NCBI GenBank assembly: GCA_910584935.1
Contig: CAJUDU010000098.1
Span: forward strand, 1-7,338
Source of the DNA: an uncultured Butyricicoccus sp.
GTDB taxonomy: Bacteria > Bacillota > Clostridia > Oscillospirales > Butyricicoccaceae
Direction: 5' to 3'
Length of the DNA: 7,338 nucleotides
The position numbers and the translations under genes were made by a program. The stretch's first letter is position 1, and every line of letters begins with the position of its first letter. This document shows, piece by piece, positions 6,075 through 7,338 of this stretch. The notes under the pieces are model-generated. The model saw only the letters and a program-made list of their open reading frames with translations. It ran no database searches and was not told the DNA's origin.

Positions 6075-6953
6075 TCATTCCGAGAATCGCTGCCGTTTTG
6101 CCCAAATTTGTTTCGCCGCTTCCATCGTATGATACGGGTCTTCCAATGCCTTATCTACTGCATGGCTCCATTTCCCAAACCGTTTGAGGCACAATCCACC
6201 ATGTGCATACTCTCGAAATAACGGTCGTTTTCCCTCTTTGCTGAGAATTAAAATCTGGATATCACTTAGTAATTCCTGGTCAGAAATCATGATATGGCTG
6301 TTATGTGTCTTCTTCCAGGTTTCAAACCCAGCGGCTTTTAATGCGTTATTCCACGAACCAAACCGGCGCATAATTGTGGAAAACTGCTCTACATCTGTTG
6401 CTATTGGGATGCGTCCCAGCTCTTCTGCTTTGTTTTGAATTTTCTTAATTAAATCATCATTGCTAAGTCCGTTTGCGGTGGCTGGATCCAATCCTAACGC
6501 CTGCATTGCCCGATTAAAACTGCCGCCGCCAAAACATTTCGCTATGGCGTTGCCATGCTCCAGCTCTCCCCGTTTTGGTGTGCGTTTATGTTTTTCGTAG
6601 AATGCAAAAACCTCTTGCTTGAGTTGTTCTTCTGGCGTAAATCCACCATATCCCAGCGCTTTCAAAGCATTTTTCCATGAGCCATATCGCTTTAGCGCTA
6701 CCTGATAATGCGGCTGAAATTCCTGCGCCTTTGGAATCCGACCCAGCTCCTCAACCCGTTCATCCAGCTTTTGCTTTAAGGTTTCCGCCGTCACTTTAGG
6801 ATGATGTGGATAACCAGCCGCAGCCAATGCCTCGTTCCATGACCCAAATGCTTCCACTGCTTGTGCTGCATAGGAAAATTCCTTTTTCCTCGGCACTCTG
6901 CCCAATTCCACAGCAGCTTCCTGTATTTTGCGGATAATTGTGCTTTTCCTCAT
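6075..6953 (-). CDS. Protein of five homing-endonuclease-associated repeats, no nuclease domain
   Basis: 292 residues built almost wholly of five repeats of about 46-50 residues, near 3-48, 55-102, 106-155, 164-210 and 224-270. The consensus is LGRxPxxxEF, then a helix, then RFGSWNxALKAAGY. Repeats 1, 2 and 4 are the closest to it (GSWNEALAAAGY, GSWKNALKALGY, GSWNNALKAAGF). Repeat 3 is divergent (GGGSFNRAMQALGL) and repeat 5 ends FGKWSHAVDKAL. This matches the homing endonuclease-associated repeat (HNH_repeat-type), a small DNA-binding helical unit usually attached to HNH nucleases. No HNH, GIY-YIG or other catalytic motif is visible here, and the ends are only short tails. It is probably a sequence-specific DNA-binding protein, regulatory or structural. 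The ATG at 6953 is chosen: AAGAGGTG lies 9 nt upstream and a strong promoter precedes it; the ATG at 7004 would sit upstream of the predicted transcript start. Confidence 0.88.
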   Translation of the reverse strand: MRKSTIIRKIQEAAVELGRVPRKKEFSYAAQAVEAFGSWNEALAAAGYPHHPKVTAETLKQKLDERVEELGRIPKAQEFQPHYQVALKRYGSWKNALKALGYGGFTPEEQLKQEVFAFYEKHKRTPKRGELEHGNAIAKCFGGGSFNRAMQALGLDPATANGLSNDDLIKKIQNKAEELGRIPIATDVEQFSTIMRRFGSWNNALKAAGFETWKKTHNSHIMISDQELLSDIQILILSKEGKRPLFREYAHGGLCLKRFGKWSHAVDKALEDPYHTMEAAKQIWAKRQRFSE

Positions 6954-6987
6954 ATTGTCTATCACCTCTTGAATTAAAGCTGTTTTT

Positions 6988-6996
6988 ATTATAACA
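6988..6996 (-). promoter_or_regulatory. Extended -10 promoter of the repeat-protein gene
   Basis: On the minus strand this reads TGTTATAAT, a perfect extended -10 (TATAAT at 6993-6988). The -35 at 17-bp spacing is only GTGTAA. The start is expected near 6981, giving a leader of about 28 nt with AAGAGGTG (6970-6963) before the ATG at 6953. Confidence 0.7.
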
Positions 6997-7263
6997 CAAA
7001 ACATCCTGTTTTACACCGTTTGCATATAATAAGTATTATTAAAAATTTCATAGACAGTGATTTGCAGTAAGCGACAATTATCATGTAATTCAGTTTTTTG
7101 AGTTGCAATATCTTCTTATCCATGGTATAATTTATGATAATGTAATTGCCTTAATCACCATGTAAACCCTTCAAAAATCCACTACAACCTCCCTCAAAAA
7201 GGGGATCAAAGGAGTGAAGGAGAGGGAGAGGGATAAAGGGGCACAAAAGAGAGCAAAAGGCTT
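6997..7263. other. Regulatory/non-coding stretch between the repeat gene and the right-edge gene
   Basis: No confident gene. It starts AT-rich, with TGCATATAATA at 7021-7031 (a plus-strand -10 look-alike without a clear -35). An inverted repeat (ATTATCAT 7077-7084, ATGATAAT 7134-7141) flanks the promoter at 7103-7131, and each arm is followed by GTAATT. The stretch ends in a purine-rich tract (about 7196-7260) with several GGAG/AAAGG motifs. If the right-edge gene is an integrase, this is where its control region and possibly an attachment site or arm-binding sites would lie; no att core can be identified from one end. Confidence 0.4.
7103..7131 (+). promoter_or_regulatory. Near-consensus rightward promoter
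   Basis: TTGCAA (7103-7108), a 17-bp spacer and TATAAT (7126-7131), with TG at 7123-7124 giving an extended -10 (TGGTATAAT). It is the best promoter in the window. The start would be near 7138, about 125-135 nt before the right-edge gene, so that gene has a long leader. Confidence 0.8.
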
Positions 7264-7297
7264 ATGGCAGTTATGAAAGACTGTCATGGGTCTTTTT
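7255..7297 (+). terminator. 17-bp stem-loop overlapping the start of the right-edge gene, with T-rich tail
   Basis: Bases 7255-7271 pair with 7280-7296 along their whole length (17 pairs, four of them G-U) around the loop TATGAAAG. TTTTTATTATTTT covers the end of the stem and what follows. The 5' arm contains the AAAAGG ribosome site and the ATG at 7264; the ATG at 7273 is in the loop. It looks like an intrinsic terminator or attenuator lying inside the beginning of a reading frame, so it may control expression of that gene, end a leader RNA from 7138, or both. Confidence 0.5.
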
Positions 7298-7338
7298 ATT
7301 ATTTTGGCGTTTCCCATAATGCAGCGGCGAAGGGTAAG
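7264..7338 (+). CDS. N-terminus of a right-edge gene, possibly a tyrosine recombinase (partial)
   Basis: Only 25 codons are visible, open to the window edge: MAVMKDCHGSFYYFGVSH followed by NAAAKGK. The pattern of a short basic start, an aromatic beta-strand (GSFYYFGV) and a turn ending xGK resembles the N-terminal arm-type DNA-binding (AP2-like) domain of clostridial tyrosine recombinases. It is too short to be sure. The ATG at 7264 has AAAAGG only 3 nt upstream. The ATG at 7273 has it at 12 nt and overlaps the stop of a 20-codon reading frame (GTG at 7214) as ATGA. Both starts lie in the stem-loop described separately. The strong promoter at 7103-7131 drives it. An integrase would fit an element end here; other DNA-binding or replication proteins are possible. 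Confidence 0.45.
   Translation, partial: MAVMKDCHGSFYYFGVSHNAAAKGK

Noticed and set aside
6075..6953. DNA-level tandem repeat or CRISPR-like array in the repeat-protein gene
   Set aside because: The repetition is at protein level only; nucleotide copies have diverged and there is no repeat-spacer pattern.

Overview
The window looks like accessory DNA, probably part of an integrated or conjugative element, from a Gram-positive clostridial-type bacterium (Bacillota). This is inferred from several things in the sequence: a low-to-moderate GC content, strong AGGAGG/AAAGGA ribosome sites, TATAAT promoters with TGn extensions, intrinsic terminators after most units, and GTG/TTG starts. The gene set also fits: a RecD2-type helicase, a signal peptidase I, a lipoprotein, a short coiled-coil protein and several orphan membrane proteins. 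There are no rRNA or tRNA genes and no CRISPR array. No core-metabolism gene is present either.

Left part (1-2427, minus strand): a long RecD2-like SF1B helicase whose C-terminus runs off the left edge. It has a full set of helicase motifs and no internal stop. A 194-bp divergent region (2428-2621) separates it from a rightward unit. That unit holds a small membrane protein (2622-2927), a strong terminator (about 2950-2977), signal peptidase I (3032-3646) and a TTG-started lipoprotein (3702-4520). This trio deals with the envelope: a membrane protein, a processing enzyme for exported proteins, and a surface-anchored lipoprotein of unknown role. A stem-loop with T-tracts on both strands (4535-4565) ends it and also faces the convergent minus-strand unit.

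Middle (4572-5941): a minus-strand pair, a 70-residue coiled-coil protein (5163-5375) followed 9 bp later by an unrecognised acidic-tailed protein (4572-5153, start uncertain). A divergent plus-strand gene for a two-TM membrane protein (5419-5859) begins only 43 bp from the coiled-coil start. After its terminator comes a short orphan coding remnant (5919-6014).

Right part (6022-7338): a minus-strand protein made entirely of five homing-endonuclease-associated-type repeats with no visible nuclease domain (6075-6953), then about 310 bp without a confident gene. That stretch holds a near-consensus rightward promoter (7103-7131), flanking inverted repeats, a purine-rich tract and a 17-bp stem-loop. 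The stem-loop overlaps the start of a gene leaving the right edge (from 7264). Its 25 visible residues resemble the N-terminal arm-binding domain of a tyrosine recombinase, but this is tentative.

I do not see a clearly recognisable new defence or other system. The most unusual items are the nuclease-free repeat protein, the hairpin over the start of the right-edge gene, and a recurring TGCATATMATA promoter-like motif shared by several units.
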